Source: Phycisphaerae bacterium (GTDB lineage Bacteria; Planctomycetota; Phycisphaerae; Phycisphaerales; UBA1924). Taken from it: a DNA stretch of 64,000 nucleotides. The DNA lies in NCBI GenBank assembly GCA_030432255.1, contig JAUIHS010000016.1:1-64000 (forward strand), given 5' to 3'. Position numbers and translations under genes: made by a program. This document shows, in pieces, positions 8,722 to 17,720 of the stretch; within the stretch, counting starts at the first letter, position 1; each line of letters opens with the position of its first letter. The notes under the pieces are model-generated. The model was not told the DNA's origin. It ran no database searches and saw nothing but the letters and a program-made list of their open reading frames with translations.

Positions 8722-8753
8722 AGCGGGGCGCCGTCGACAGATGGCGCCCTGCT
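8722..8753. other. GC-rich hairpin in the intergenic region
   Basis: AGCGGGGCGCC (8722-8732) and GGCGCCCTGCT (8743-8753) pair in 10 of 11 positions around a 10-base loop, followed by TTATGCG. It could be a second terminator after the structured RNA or a leader element of the epimerase gene. No T-tract of normal length follows. Confidence 0.4.
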
Positions 8754-8778
8754 TTATGCGCCTCCCGAGGTGACGCAC

Positions 8779-8816
8779 ACCACATGATGTGGTCCGGCGA
8801 GCCCGGCCGCTACAAT
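8779..8816 (+). promoter_or_regulatory. Candidate epimerase promoter with overlapping palindrome
   Basis: TACAAT (8811-8816) is a good -10 element about 70 bases ahead of the epimerase start. At the position expected for the -35 box lies the palindrome ACCACA-TGA-TGTGGT (8779-8793), and no TTGACA-like box. A palindrome in that place is what an activator or repressor site would look like. No direct evidence of binding. Confidence 0.35.
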
Positions 8817-8888
8817 TTCCGGACCCGTGATCACCCTCATCCACCCAACGCGCGAACTTCGCCGCGTGCGCCAACGTCTTGATTCACC

Positions 8889-9857
8889 ATGACCGCCGAC
8901 CCGCACATCCTCGTCACCGGCGCTGCCGGGTTCATCGGATCACACGTTGCCGAAGCGCTCCTTGAGCGAGGGTGCCGAGTCACCGGACTCGACTGCTTCG
9001 ACAACTTCTATGATCCCGCCATCAAGCGGCGGACGGCCGACATGCTCACCAGCGGAACGCACAGCGACAGCTTCACGCTCGTCGAAGCAGATATCCGCGA
9101 TGAAACCGCCATGATGCAGCTCTTCGACATGAGCCGCTTCGAAGGCGTCATCCATCTCGCCGCGAGAGCCGGGGTGCGACCCAGCATCGCTCAGCCCGCC
9201 CTGTATGCCGATGTCAATGTTCGCGGCACGAGCATCCTCCTCGAGGCCTCGCGAGCCTCCTCCTGTGACCGGTTCGTCATGGCGTCTTCGAGTTCGGTGT
9301 ACGGGAACAACGAGAAGGTCCCCTTCGCCGAGGCCGATGATGTCAGCCGACCCATCAGTCCGTACGCGGCGACCAAGCGTTCGTGCGAGTTGATTGCCCA
9401 CAGCCACCATCACCTGACCGGCATGCCGACGGCTTGTCTGCGTTTCTTCACGGTCTTCGGGCCGCGCCAGCGCCCCGACCTCGCGATCGCGCGCTTTCTG
9501 GGGATCGTGTCTCGCGACGAGGTGATCCCGATGTTCGGAGACGGTACGACGAGTCGGGACTACACCTACATCGACGACATCGTCGCGGGCGTCCTGGCCT
9601 CATACGACCGCATCGGCGATTACGGGTATCGGATCTGGAACCTCGGCGGCAATCACCCGGTGACGCTGCGCGACATGATCGCGACCATCGGGGGCGTTGT
9701 GGGTCGCGAGCCCCGGGTGGAGCAGCAGCCGATGCAGCCGGGGGATGTCGAGCGCACTTATGCCGACCTGTCCCGAAGCGGGGCGGAACTGGGGTACGAC
9801 CCGACGACGACCTTCGAGGAGGGCGTTCGCCGACAGTGGGCATGGATGGCGGGGTAG
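8889..9857 (+). CDS. NAD-dependent nucleotide-sugar epimerase (UDP-glucuronate 4-epimerase type)
   Basis: 322 residues, an extended short-chain dehydrogenase fold. The NAD-binding GAAGFIG (residues 11-17) and catalytic YAATK (Tyr159, Lys163) are intact, with the TSRDYTYIDDIVAG segment of sugar-epimerase members. The phrases DCFDNFYDPAIKR and FFTVFGPRQRPDLAI resemble UDP-glucuronate 4-epimerases, which interconvert UDP-glucuronate and UDP-galacturonate, more than GalE. It stands alone, with no glycosyltransferases around it, so its role in surface polysaccharide synthesis is inferred. No Shine-Dalgarno is obvious before the ATG. Confidence 0.82.
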   Translation: MTADPHILVTGAAGFIGSHVAEALLERGCRVTGLDCFDNFYDPAIKRRTADMLTSGTHSDSFTLVEADIRDETAMMQLFDMSRFEGVIHLAARAGVRPSIAQPALYADVNVRGTSILLEASRASSCDRFVMASSSSVYGNNEKVPFAEADDVSRPISPYAATKRSCELIAHSHHHLTGMPTACLRFFTVFGPRQRPDLAIARFLGIVSRDEVIPMFGDGTTSRDYTYIDDIVAGVLASYDRIGDYGYRIWNLGGNHPVTLRDMIATIGGVVGREPRVEQQPMQPGDVERTYADLSRSGAELGYDPTTTFEEGVRRQWAWMAG

Positions 9858-9887
9858 CCTGATCCGATCTTTTTCCTCACAAACAGA

Positions 9888-9916
9888 TTGACATCCCCGT
9901 GTTCCGGTCCTATTTT
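9888..9916 (+). promoter_or_regulatory. Promoter directly abutting the Panacea-like gene (leaderless start)
   Basis: A consensus TTGACA (9888-9893), an ideal 17-base spacer and TATTTT (9911-9916). Transcription would begin about seven bases later, at or next to the ATG at 9924, so the message would have no leader. The TTGACA occupies what would otherwise be an upstream in-frame TTG start, which argues against the longer frame. Confidence 0.5.
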
Positions 9917-9923
9917 GATTGGT

Positions 9924-10502
9924 ATGTGTGAGGACATCAATGATCGAACCGGGGGCGATCTGCCGTGCGCGATGGAGATTGCCCGCTTCCTCTGCTTCCT
10001 GCCCACCCGGGATGACCCTGACGATGCGGCGATGCCCGACTCGCCAGACCTGCTGACCCCACGCCGACTGGAGCACCTGCTCTACATCATGCAGGGGTGC
10101 AGTCTGGTCCTTCGCGGCGAACCGCTGTATCGCGACGACCTCGTGGGACATCCGGGCGGCGCCGCGCCGCAGGCCATCGTCCGGGCGTTCGGGCAGCACC
10201 ATCACCTGCCGATCTGTCCGGCGCGTGATCCGCCAGCCGACCTGAGCAGCGCCGACCAGGCCTTCGTCCGTGCCATGTGGCAGCAGTGGGCCGGCCTCTC
10301 CGTGACCGGACTGCGACGCTGGCTGGGGCGCGAGCGGCTCTGGTCCACGTGTCACGCCAAGGCTCGAGACCGACGCAACTGGGAACCGGCACCCAGGGTC
10401 AGCCTCGATGCGCTTCGGGACGCTTTCGACAGCGCGCCGAAGCCGGGTACCGGCTGCGAAATACCATCGGACCGACTCGACGGCGGGCCCCGGCCCGCTT
10501 AG
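9924..10502 (+). CDS. Panacea-domain (DUF4065, SocA/GepA-like) protein
   Basis: 192 residues. The order AMEIARFLCFLP, then TPRRLEHLLYIMQGCSLVLR, GEPLYRDDLVGHPGGAAPQAI and a later segment ending in a Trp-containing GRERLW matches the Panacea/SocA fold: helix, LxxLLYxxQGxxLxxxGxPL, (H)xG(P/A)xxP and a helical end. Panacea domains neutralise many unrelated toxins and also occur in phage-associated proteins. The usual (R/H)HGPV is degenerate here (GHPGGAAPQ). No toxin gene is adjacent: the next gene downstream is a secreted lamin-tail protein. Start chosen at 9924 from the abutting promoter; no Shine-Dalgarno is present. Confidence 0.65.
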   Translation: MCEDINDRTGGDLPCAMEIARFLCFLPTRDDPDDAAMPDSPDLLTPRRLEHLLYIMQGCSLVLRGEPLYRDDLVGHPGGAAPQAIVRAFGQHHHLPICPARDPPADLSSADQAFVRAMWQQWAGLSVTGLRRWLGRERLWSTCHAKARDRRNWEPAPRVSLDALRDAFDSAPKPGTGCEIPSDRLDGGPRPA

Positions 10503-10568
10503 GCTGCCTTCAACGTTCGTCGCCGAGTGTGTGACGGACGCTTCCGGACTTTCTTCCAGGGGATCTCC

Positions 10569-11339
10569 ATGACATCACGATGCCTACGCCGTTCAACGGC
10601 CGGTGCCTTGCCGCGCGCAGCGCGGATCACCTGCCGCATCATCGCCATCAGCCTGACCCTCGCACCAACGGCCCACGCCCGCGGCACGGAGGGCGATGCC
10701 GGCACCGATGCCGCTGGCGTCTCGCACCCCACCATCACCGAAGTCCTCTTCGCCGTCCCTCGATCCGACGGGGATGCCAACGGGGATGGGCGCCGCCACA
10801 GCACGGGCGACGAGTTCGTCGAGATTCACAACCTCACCGATGAATCCATCTCCCTGCGCGGCTACACCCTGACCACACGTCTCTCGACGGGCGAGAGTGA
10901 CCCGAGCCATGGCTTTCACTTCACATTCCCCGCGTGCACGCTGGCACCCGGCGAGTTCGCGGTCGTCTTCAACGGCTACGACTGGCGCCCCACCGGACCC
11001 GTCGGTACGCGCGACCGCGCTGCCACGGAGGGGCACCCGGACTTCCATGGCGCCTGGGTCTTCAATGCCGCCTCGCCCTCTCCCAACCGGGCGATGTCCA
11101 ACAGTGGCGACTTCATTCTCCTCACCGACCCCGCGGGCCATCCTCTTGAGGCCGTGGTCTGGGGCAGCCCGGACCCCGCACCTCCCGGCGCCACGGCACA
11201 CATCGAGCGCGTCTCCGCCAATCCGAAGGGAAGTGTTCATCGCCTGGAGGCCGCCGGTCCCTTCGATCCCCACCATCGCCTCTCTGACGACCGCTGCAGC
11301 CCCGGACGTGAACCGAAAACCAATGCGACAGAAGAATGA
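10569..11339 (+). CDS. Secreted lamin-tail-domain protein
   Basis: 256 residues. A long basic signal peptide (residues 1-37, ending THARG) leads into a lamin-tail (LTD) domain at about 48-200. It is recognised by ITEVLFAVPRSDGDANG, EFVEIHNLTDESISLRGYTLT, FPACTLAPGEFAVVFNG and the late SGDFILLTDPAGHPLEAVVW, the strand order of bacterial LTD domains. These occur on surface or exported proteins, often with nucleases, but no enzymatic domain is present here. The ATG at 10569 has GGGGA upstream. The gene precedes another exported protein by about 115 bases and may be co-transcribed with it. Confidence 0.72.
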   Translation: MTSRCLRRSTAGALPRAARITCRIIAISLTLAPTAHARGTEGDAGTDAAGVSHPTITEVLFAVPRSDGDANGDGRRHSTGDEFVEIHNLTDESISLRGYTLTTRLSTGESDPSHGFHFTFPACTLAPGEFAVVFNGYDWRPTGPVGTRDRAATEGHPDFHGAWVFNAASPSPNRAMSNSGDFILLTDPAGHPLEAVVWGSPDPAPPGATAHIERVSANPKGSVHRLEAAGPFDPHHRLSDDRCSPGREPKTNATEE

Positions 11340-11455
11340 GGAGGCTTCAAAATCCGATCAACCGTGAAAGAAGGCCTCGCGTGGCTCAAGGCGCCTGCAA
11401 CAATCGGTGCAGAGGATCGTTGGACCTTCGGAGGAACGAGCCTCAGGAGGACCCC

Positions 11456-12484
11456 ATGATGACGCCCCATGATTGCCGTACCCGACTGCTCTGCCTCGCT
11501 GTGCTGACCGGCAGTTTCGCCGCCGCGACGCCTGCTCCCGGTCAGGACGTTGCGGCCGACGAGAATCCGCTGGCCGGCCCGAAGGTCGTGGAGTCCACCG
11601 ACCGGGCTCGCGACGGCGACCGGATGATGGCTCCGGACGGCACCCCCATGACGATGACGGGTGCGATCTACGGGTACACGTTCGATGGCGAACTCGTTCA
11701 TCCCGAAACGTCGCCGGAAGAAGCCGCGCTGGAGTACCTCGACCTGACGCCGGAGCAGGAAGAGCGGATCAACGCGGTCCTGCTTGAGTGGAGCGGGCGC
11801 TTCGATGCGTACCTGCTCGATCGGGCCACCGACATCACGCGATTCCAGACGGCCTTCGCATCGCTCCGGGGCGGCGGACGCCCGGATGCGGAATCGCGCC
11901 GGACTATTCGTGACGCCATGCGGGAATTGCTCCCGCTTCTCGAACCTTCCCTGGCTGACGGTATCCGTGAGCAACTGACGGCGGATCAGCTGGAGGCGTT
12001 TGATGCGATGCTCGAAGCCTACGACGAAGCCCTTGTCGAGGAAGCGAAGGGCCGAGCAGAGGCAAACGGGCGACGATTCAACGGACGCGTCGGCGCACGA
12101 AGTGGCTCCCTGCGTCGACTGGGGCGTGAACTGCGCGATGCGTACGAGCGGACGCTCGTGCAGTCCCAGCGCGAACTGGACGAGGTCATCGAGGCGCTGG
12201 ATCTCTCGCCGGCATCCGAGTCGGACGTGCGGCGTATGACCCTCGACTTTGCGCAGCGGGAGGGCTTCAACGCCTCATCGGAAGCCCGCCTGAAGCTCAT
12301 CCGGGAGATCTATGCGGTTCTTCAGCCGGACGAGCAGCAGGCGCTCATCCGGTATCTCCGCGAGCGTTCGGCTGAGAACCGGGCCGATGACCGGAACGTG
12401 TCCGGCGAGTCTGCTGAGTCTGAGCCGCCAAAGCGACCACGGCGTGATCGACGCCGGGGCCGACCTGCCGATGGCCAGCCGTGA
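11456..12484 (+). CDS. Exported helical protein of unknown function (LTxxQ-like)
   Basis: 342 residues. Signal peptide at residues 1-30 (LLCLAVLTGSFAAATPAPGQ). The remainder is mainly helical and charged, with two segments, LDLTPEQEERINAVLLEW and LTADQLEAFDAMLEAYDEAL, that resemble the LTxxQ repeats of periplasmic Spy/CpxP-type or heavy-metal-resistor proteins. The C-terminus is a basic tail (PPKRPRRDRRRGR). An ideal AGGAGG lies six bases before the ATG at 11456. I do not recognise a specific family, and a sensing or chaperone role is speculative. Confidence 0.6.
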   Translation: MMTPHDCRTRLLCLAVLTGSFAAATPAPGQDVAADENPLAGPKVVESTDRARDGDRMMAPDGTPMTMTGAIYGYTFDGELVHPETSPEEAALEYLDLTPEQEERINAVLLEWSGRFDAYLLDRATDITRFQTAFASLRGGGRPDAESRRTIRDAMRELLPLLEPSLADGIREQLTADQLEAFDAMLEAYDEALVEEAKGRAEANGRRFNGRVGARSGSLRRLGRELRDAYERTLVQSQRELDEVIEALDLSPASESDVRRMTLDFAQREGFNASSEARLKLIREIYAVLQPDEQQALIRYLRERSAENRADDRNVSGESAESEPPKRPRRDRRRGRPADGQP

Positions 12485-12509
12485 CGGTTGCACCCGCCCC
12501 GGCTATGAT
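12481..12509 (+). promoter_or_regulatory. Candidate nuoE promoter
   Basis: GTGACG (12481-12486), a 17-base spacer and TATGAT (12504-12509), 35 bases before the nuoE ATG. The -35 box overlaps the stop codon of the preceding gene. Confidence 0.4.
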
Positions 12510-12544
12510 GCCGATTCACGATTCGCCCCTGGAAGAGGTATCGC

Positions 12545-13075
12545 ATGGCCTGGATCACCAAACCCTCCGGCACGATGGCAGTCGAGCAGCGCTCGGAGCC
12601 ATACCTGACGGAGGACATGAAGAACAGCATCCGCGAGACGTACCTGCCCCGGTACGAGACATCCAAGGGCGCCCTGCTCCCGACGCTCCACAAGCTCCAG
12701 CACACGTATGGCTGGATCCCGCGCCAGGCCCTGATGGAAGCGGCGGATTTCCTTGATCTCAAGCCCGCCGATGTCATCGACACCGCGAGCTTCTACGAGG
12801 AATTCTGGCTGAAGCCGAAGGGCGAGCACGTCATCGCCGTCTGCCGATCCATCGCCTGCGAATTCTGCGACCACAAGGCCATCACCGATCGCTGCCGCGA
12901 GAAACTCGGAATCGAGGTCGGCGAGACCACAGACGACGGCAAGTTCACACTCGTGGAACTGGAGTGCCTCGGCGCGTGCGGCGGTGCACCCGTCGCCCTC
13001 GTGGACGAGAAGCTCCACGAGAATCTGAGTCCGGACGAGATCGATCGAGCCATCGACGAAGCCCGCTCACACTGA
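12545..13075 (+). CDS. nuoE: NADH-quinone oxidoreductase subunit E (24-kDa type)
   Basis: 176 residues. This thioredoxin-like subunit carries a [2Fe-2S] cluster (N1a) in the NADH-oxidising arm of complex I. The four ligand cysteines are in family spacing: Cys100 and Cys105 (CRSIAC), Cys141 and Cys145 (CLGAC). The N-terminal helical part (LPTLHKLQHTYGWIPRQALMEAADFL) is typical. GAAGAGGT precedes the ATG at 12545. nuoE is normally followed at once by nuoF; here nuoF starts 5.3 kb further on, at 18331, with unrelated genes in between. Confidence 0.93.
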   Translation: MAWITKPSGTMAVEQRSEPYLTEDMKNSIRETYLPRYETSKGALLPTLHKLQHTYGWIPRQALMEAADFLDLKPADVIDTASFYEEFWLKPKGEHVIAVCRSIACEFCDHKAITDRCREKLGIEVGETTDDGKFTLVELECLGACGGAPVALVDEKLHENLSPDEIDRAIDEARSH

Positions 13076-13207
13076 CTCGTTTGCGTCCGGCCATGGACGA
13101 TGATTGTTCGGTGGAGTTGAGCCCGGATTGGTGGAATCGGTGCGTCTCTCCGGAACGGCCGCGCCGATTGCGGTGCCCGATGTTCTCAATGCTTTGAAGG
13201 AGCATCG

Positions 13208-13999
13208 ATGACTCGTGTCCACATCATCAGGCAGGGCGAGTGCCTCGCATCGATCGCCGAGAAGTATGGGTTTCGCAAGTGGCAGACCATCTACGAGGCG
13301 GACGAGAACGCCGACTTCCGTGAGTCCCGCCCGAACCCGAACGTCGTCTTTCCGGGAGACGAACTCGTGATACCGGAGCCGGGTGTGCGGGACGAGGATT
13401 GCGCGACCGAGAAGCGCCATCGCTTCCGGGCGCCGCGCCCGAAGTGGATCTTCCGCATCGAGATGAAGGATGAGCACCTCGACCCACTCGCCGGAGCAGC
13501 CTTCAAGGTCCTGATCGGAGACGAAGTCATCGCGGACGGCGTCACTGACGACACCGGGCTGATCGAATGTGCCATACCGGCAAAGGCGACAGAGGGCACC
13601 CTGATCTGCCAGGGCGAGTCCATCCCGCTGCGCTTCGGACGACTTGATCCTGTCACACGGGTCACCGGTGTGCAGCAGCGCCTGAACAATCTTGGCTTGG
13701 GAGCAGGACCGGTTGACGGCATCGTCGGCAAACTCACCGCCGCCGCAGTCATGCGCTTCCAGGAGAAGCACCCTGATCTCGATGTGACCGGCGTGATCGA
13801 TGACGACACCCGCAAGGCGCTCCTCATGATTCATGACGACGACGACCGGGTCGGAGCCGCAGAAGAAGACATGTCCCAGCGCAACATGCCGGAAGAGGAT
13901 GGCGCCGCGGCCGACCCCGGCCCCTGCGGCTTTGATGATGCTTCGCTGTTTGCACCGGGTGCCGCGGAGAACAACGAATTCGAAGACGAGGGGTACTGA
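13208..13999 (+). CDS. LysM and peptidoglycan-binding protein (contractile-injection/T6SS-associated type)
   Basis: 263 residues without a signal peptide. Residues 1-58 are a LysM-like module (HIIRQGECLASIAEKYGF then NPNVVFPGDELVIPEP). Residues about 75-145 form a small beta domain (EMKDEHLDPLAGAAFKVLIG, VTDDTGLIECAIPA). Residues about 155-210 are a PG_binding_1 domain (VQQRLNNLGLGAGPVDGIVG, TAAAVMRFQEKHP). The acidic tail ends in EFEDEGY. This architecture often sits beside VgrG/PAAR or tail-spike genes and effectors of type VI or related injection systems. A GAAGGAG precedes the ATG. It ends 2 bases before the M23 gene, so both are one unit. No spike or sheath gene is in view. Confidence 0.72.
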   Translation: MTRVHIIRQGECLASIAEKYGFRKWQTIYEADENADFRESRPNPNVVFPGDELVIPEPGVRDEDCATEKRHRFRAPRPKWIFRIEMKDEHLDPLAGAAFKVLIGDEVIADGVTDDTGLIECAIPAKATEGTLICQGESIPLRFGRLDPVTRVTGVQQRLNNLGLGAGPVDGIVGKLTAAAVMRFQEKHPDLDVTGVIDDDTRKALLMIHDDDDRVGAAEEDMSQRNMPEEDGAAADPGPCGFDDASLFAPGAAENNEFEDEGY

Positions 14000-14001
14000 G
14001 C

Positions 14002-16656
14002 ATGGCGAACAACAACTATGCCATGATGTGCGACCCCGCGGGGTTGTGTCACCTGGCCGATGTCGCCAAGGTCGCTGCCGGAGCCACGGTGCGCAACGCC
14101 ATCGTGCGCTTCCACACTCTGCGGATCCAGGTGCTCGATTACCGTTCATGTCAGCCGATCATCGGCGCGCCCGTTGCTGCAGTCCGCATCGGCAAGGCCG
14201 ACGGGAGCGACAAGCGCCTCCTCGCGCGCTACGCGGCCCACAACCGCGCATGGGACATCGAAGCGCACCTGCCAATCTACCGCGATGGTGCGAACTGGTA
14301 TTGCGGCACGAAGAAGGTGAGCCTCGCCAAGGCGTCGCAGATTGCGATGAATGCCCTGGGATTCGACACCGGCGTTCCGGGAAACGCGTACGGGCAACAG
14401 GGCAAGACCGCGTGGCTGCGCTATCGCCTCGAGCACGGCATGCTGCAACTGAAGCCCGAGGACATCACCGCACTCGAACTCGATAATGCCGACAAGAAGA
14501 AGCTGGCGGATGATGAACTCAACGCCGCGAAGACCGCCGTCAAGACCTACAAGGACGCATCGGGCGCCGATATCGCGTTCAATGCGCCCACCGATGACCA
14601 GATGAAGGACGTCATCGCCCGGTACAACACGCGATGCTATCGAGCCGCCCAGTTCCACCTTGCTGCATCCGGTTTCTTCCCGCCATCGGATGATCCGCTG
14701 GAAGACTTCGCACTCGATGAGCATGAGAGCGGACGATGGACGAAAGAGTGGCAGACCGCGTTCAAGCGATGGCGCAAGGCGCACAACGTATCGACCGCAA
14801 GGGCCGTCCTGGTCAAGCAGAGCGATGCAAAGAAGCTCAAGAGCACGCACAAACCATTCGTCACCGACCAGAACGGGATGCTCAATATTCCTGTGCCGCG
14901 GCACATGATCCCGGCGGGGTTCAGCGTTGAGGTCGAGTTCCTCGACTTTCCCGTGCTTGGCGAGGCCACGGCCACGGAGCGCACCGACAACAAGACCACC
15001 GTCGTCTGGCGTTCGCATCGCCTGACACCCCTCGACCTCGCCGAATCCGGCTATCCCGTCTGGACGCTCGACTTTCCGCACGAACTGCGAAACCTCCACA
15101 TCCGCTGGAACGGCACGCAGTCGCTGAACCCGCTCCAGGGCTGGGGTTGGGAACTGGATCATGACGGGCCGGCTGACCAGCGTCAGAAGTCGGAGTTCAA
15201 GACGTCCTGGGAGTTCCGCATTCCAGCATTTGAGTACGGCGACACGATCGCGTGGAGCAAGATGCATGATGCGACGCAGTCGCTGTCCATGTTCTATCAC
15301 CCTCCGAGCGGCACGCCCGAGTTTGTCGTCTTCGCCATGCAATGGAGCCAGGCGACATACTTCGAGCCGCCGGCAGACGCCGACTATCTGATCGCAGGCG
15401 CCAGCCACGAAGCACCGGCCGGTCAACGCGGCGACGTCACCAAGCCGGTCATGCATGCCATCGCCATGCCCGACCCGCCACCCACGCAAGTGATGTACGC
15501 CCACTATCACCGATCCGATCGGCCCGGTGGAGGGCGCGACTACGGCATGTACTACCCGTCATTGACGCCCTGGGGTGGACTGGGGCCGCGAGGCAACCGC
15601 CCCCACAAGGGATTCGATCTGACCGGCGTGGACGGCGATACCCCTGTCTTCGCGCTCACCGGCGGACCTCTCAAGAGCAACTACGTCAGCAATGGCTACG
15701 GGAACTGCCTGATCCAGAAGATGAGCAACGGCCGCGGCTACCTCCGCTACGGGCATCTCTCATCCGTCGAGCAGATCAACGGCCAGTCTCTTCCGGTCGG
15801 AACACGACTCAAGGCCGGACAGCACGTGGGGACGCAGGGGCGAACGTTCGATGCCAACGGACCCTACAGGGATGCGCCGACGCATCTGCACCTCGAGTTG
15901 AAGACCACCGCCGCACTCTCCAGTCCCACGGCGACCATGCGGCGCATTCGCGAAGCGCTCCCGAGCGATCAGCATCACGATGCCAACCGTCCGCACCTGC
16001 CTGACAACAGCATGCTTCGGCTCTTTCCCTGTGACACATCCGGTGCGCGCGATGAGCCGGAGAAGTGCATCGTGCGGCCGGGGAGAACCAAGGCTTCGAT
16101 TGCATCCACGTGCTGGGCGCTGCGTGAGTTGTGCTGCCCGTACATGCCGCAGGAGATCGACGTCGCAACACTCGAAGATGCCGCCAACGCCAACCACCGC
16201 CGCCGGATCCAGGCACAGCTTGCCGCCCTGCACAAGAAGACTCCGGCCACCTATCCGAACCCGGGCGCCATTGACGCCGACTTCGGCACACTTCCCGCGA
16301 AGGGCACCATCGCCGATGCCGGCGTCAACCTCCGCACGGGACCGGCAACCGGGAGCGCGACGCTCTTCAATCCGGAGAAGAAGAGCACCGCCAACCAGAA
16401 GGTGACGATTCTCGATCGGACCAGCAATGGCAGTTGGCGCAAGATTCAACTCGCCGACGGAACGGTCGCATGGATCTATCACACCAAGATCGCAGGCGAC
16501 GTGCCGGGAAAGGTGCGCAAGGCGATCAAGGCCCTGCACGACAAGGTCGCGACCGATGCGGGCCAGTCACTCAAGCAGGCGCCGGACTGCTTCAAACTCG
16601 ACGCCGCGACACTCAAGCACCTCAACGACAACGCACCGATCCGCAAGCCGAAGTGA
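14002..16656 (+). CDS. Large M23 (LytM) peptidase with SH3 domain, effector-like
   Basis: 884 residues, no signal peptide. The first 500 residues are unrecognised, with blocks of antiparallel-beta character. Residues about 525-645 are an M23 metallopeptidase: HKGFD (zinc ligands His535 and Asp539), RYGHLS (His585) and HLHLEL (His628, His630), so the active site is complete; such enzymes cut peptidoglycan peptide cross-links. Residues about 770-840 form a bacterial SH3 domain (AGVNLRTGPATGSATLF then WRKIQLADGTVAWIYHTKI). With its upstream LysM/PG-binding partner it looks like a wall-degrading effector rather than a housekeeping hydrolase. No immunity gene is evident downstream. Confidence 0.75.
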   Translation: MANNNYAMMCDPAGLCHLADVAKVAAGATVRNAIVRFHTLRIQVLDYRSCQPIIGAPVAAVRIGKADGSDKRLLARYAAHNRAWDIEAHLPIYRDGANWYCGTKKVSLAKASQIAMNALGFDTGVPGNAYGQQGKTAWLRYRLEHGMLQLKPEDITALELDNADKKKLADDELNAAKTAVKTYKDASGADIAFNAPTDDQMKDVIARYNTRCYRAAQFHLAASGFFPPSDDPLEDFALDEHESGRWTKEWQTAFKRWRKAHNVSTARAVLVKQSDAKKLKSTHKPFVTDQNGMLNIPVPRHMIPAGFSVEVEFLDFPVLGEATATERTDNKTTVVWRSHRLTPLDLAESGYPVWTLDFPHELRNLHIRWNGTQSLNPLQGWGWELDHDGPADQRQKSEFKTSWEFRIPAFEYGDTIAWSKMHDATQSLSMFYHPPSGTPEFVVFAMQWSQATYFEPPADADYLIAGASHEAPAGQRGDVTKPVMHAIAMPDPPPTQVMYAHYHRSDRPGGGRDYGMYYPSLTPWGGLGPRGNRPHKGFDLTGVDGDTPVFALTGGPLKSNYVSNGYGNCLIQKMSNGRGYLRYGHLSSVEQINGQSLPVGTRLKAGQHVGTQGRTFDANGPYRDAPTHLHLELKTTAALSSPTATMRRIREALPSDQHHDANRPHLPDNSMLRLFPCDTSGARDEPEKCIVRPGRTKASIASTCWALRELCCPYMPQEIDVATLEDAANANHRRRIQAQLAALHKKTPATYPNPGAIDADFGTLPAKGTIADAGVNLRTGPATGSATLFNPEKKSTANQKVTILDRTSNGSWRKIQLADGTVAWIYHTKIAGDVPGKVRKAIKALHDKVATDAGQSLKQAPDCFKLDAATLKHLNDNAPIRKPK

Positions 16657-16718
16657 GAAGCCGGAAGGCAAGCGGGGAAACCGGCCCACGCATCACCCCC
16701 CACTCCCGCTCCCCGCTC

Positions 16719-17672
16719 TCACCCCGCATCCACCATCACAACATGCGCACCGACCACGCCATTCACCATCTGCGTGATGCGCACGTCACCCTGAACGCTG
16801 ACCCACACAGCCGCATCGGCACGCGAAACTCCGCGCAGCACCATGAGCAGCTCAATCATGGCCTTCACCGCGCACCGCGCCGCCTGGCGCAGATCACGAT
16901 CGAAGGCGAGCGTCACCCATGAGTCAGCAACGCGGATCACCGGACCGTCAATCGGCAGGTCGTCGTGGGCCCGCACATCGATGTGCAGGCTGATGCGCTC
17001 AAACGCACACTCGATCGCTGTCCCGCAGATCTCACCGTCGCCCTGGGCCGCGTGACCGTCACCTGCTGACAGCAGCGCCCCATCGACTTCCACGGGAAGG
17101 TACAGCGTCGCGCCCTCGACCAGTTCGCGGCAGTCCATGTTCCCACCCGTGCGTCGCGGGTGCCATCCGGACTGCCAGTCCCACATCGCCTGCGCTATCC
17201 CGATCGTTCCGGGAAAGGGACGGAGAGGAACACGGTGGCCACGATCGCTCGTCGCGGTTCGGCCCTCCTGGTCGATCTTCCAGAGCGCGAGGCTCATGGG
17301 ATCGTCGGCGAGTCCGAGGAACTCGTTGAGGGACGGATCGGGCCACTCGCTCCCGGCAACCCAGGTGAAGCCGATCTTCGCCGGCACGATCTCCTCGATG
17401 CGGATCGCGAGAACCGAACCGGGGGGACAGTTACGAACAGCAATCGGGCCCGTCATCGCCGGACCGTCATCACGGACCGGGTCGCGCGGCTCGATCTTCC
17501 GCCGCGGCGTGACCGCATCTGTCGGCGGCTCCAGTCCCCACGCCACATCGATGGTCGAGAGGTGGACCGTGTCACCGGCGTCAACTGTCAGGACGGGCGG
17601 CAGATCCGGGGAGAAGGCCCCGTGGAGTGTCTCGCGGCGAGCATTGAGTTCGTGCACGGCCATGGCTGCCAT
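16719..17672 (-). CDS. Acetamidase/formamidase family hydrolase
   Basis: 317 residues from the ATG at 17672 (an ATG at 17663 is equally possible; an upstream frame extends further without support). Family features are TVDAGDTVHLSTIDVAWG near the N-terminus, PRDPVRDDGPAMTGPIAVRNCPPGSVLAI, and GDGHAAQGDGEICGTAIE, the metal/active-site block of FmdA/AmdA amidohydrolases that release ammonia from short amides. It points opposite to its neighbours and lies inside the stretch between nuoE and nuoF. The true substrate cannot be told from sequence. Confidence 0.85.
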   Translation of the reverse strand: MAAMAVHELNARRETLHGAFSPDLPPVLTVDAGDTVHLSTIDVAWGLEPPTDAVTPRRKIEPRDPVRDDGPAMTGPIAVRNCPPGSVLAIRIEEIVPAKIGFTWVAGSEWPDPSLNEFLGLADDPMSLALWKIDQEGRTATSDRGHRVPLRPFPGTIGIAQAMWDWQSGWHPRRTGGNMDCRELVEGATLYLPVEVDGALLSAGDGHAAQGDGEICGTAIECAFERISLHIDVRAHDDLPIDGPVIRVADSWVTLAFDRDLRQAARCAVKAMIELLMVLRGVSRADAAVWVSVQGDVRITQMVNGVVGAHVVMVDAG

Positions 17673-17720
17673 CCTATGCGAGGGCTGGCGGGGTCGACTG
17701 ACAGGTTCTATCGTTCGAGT

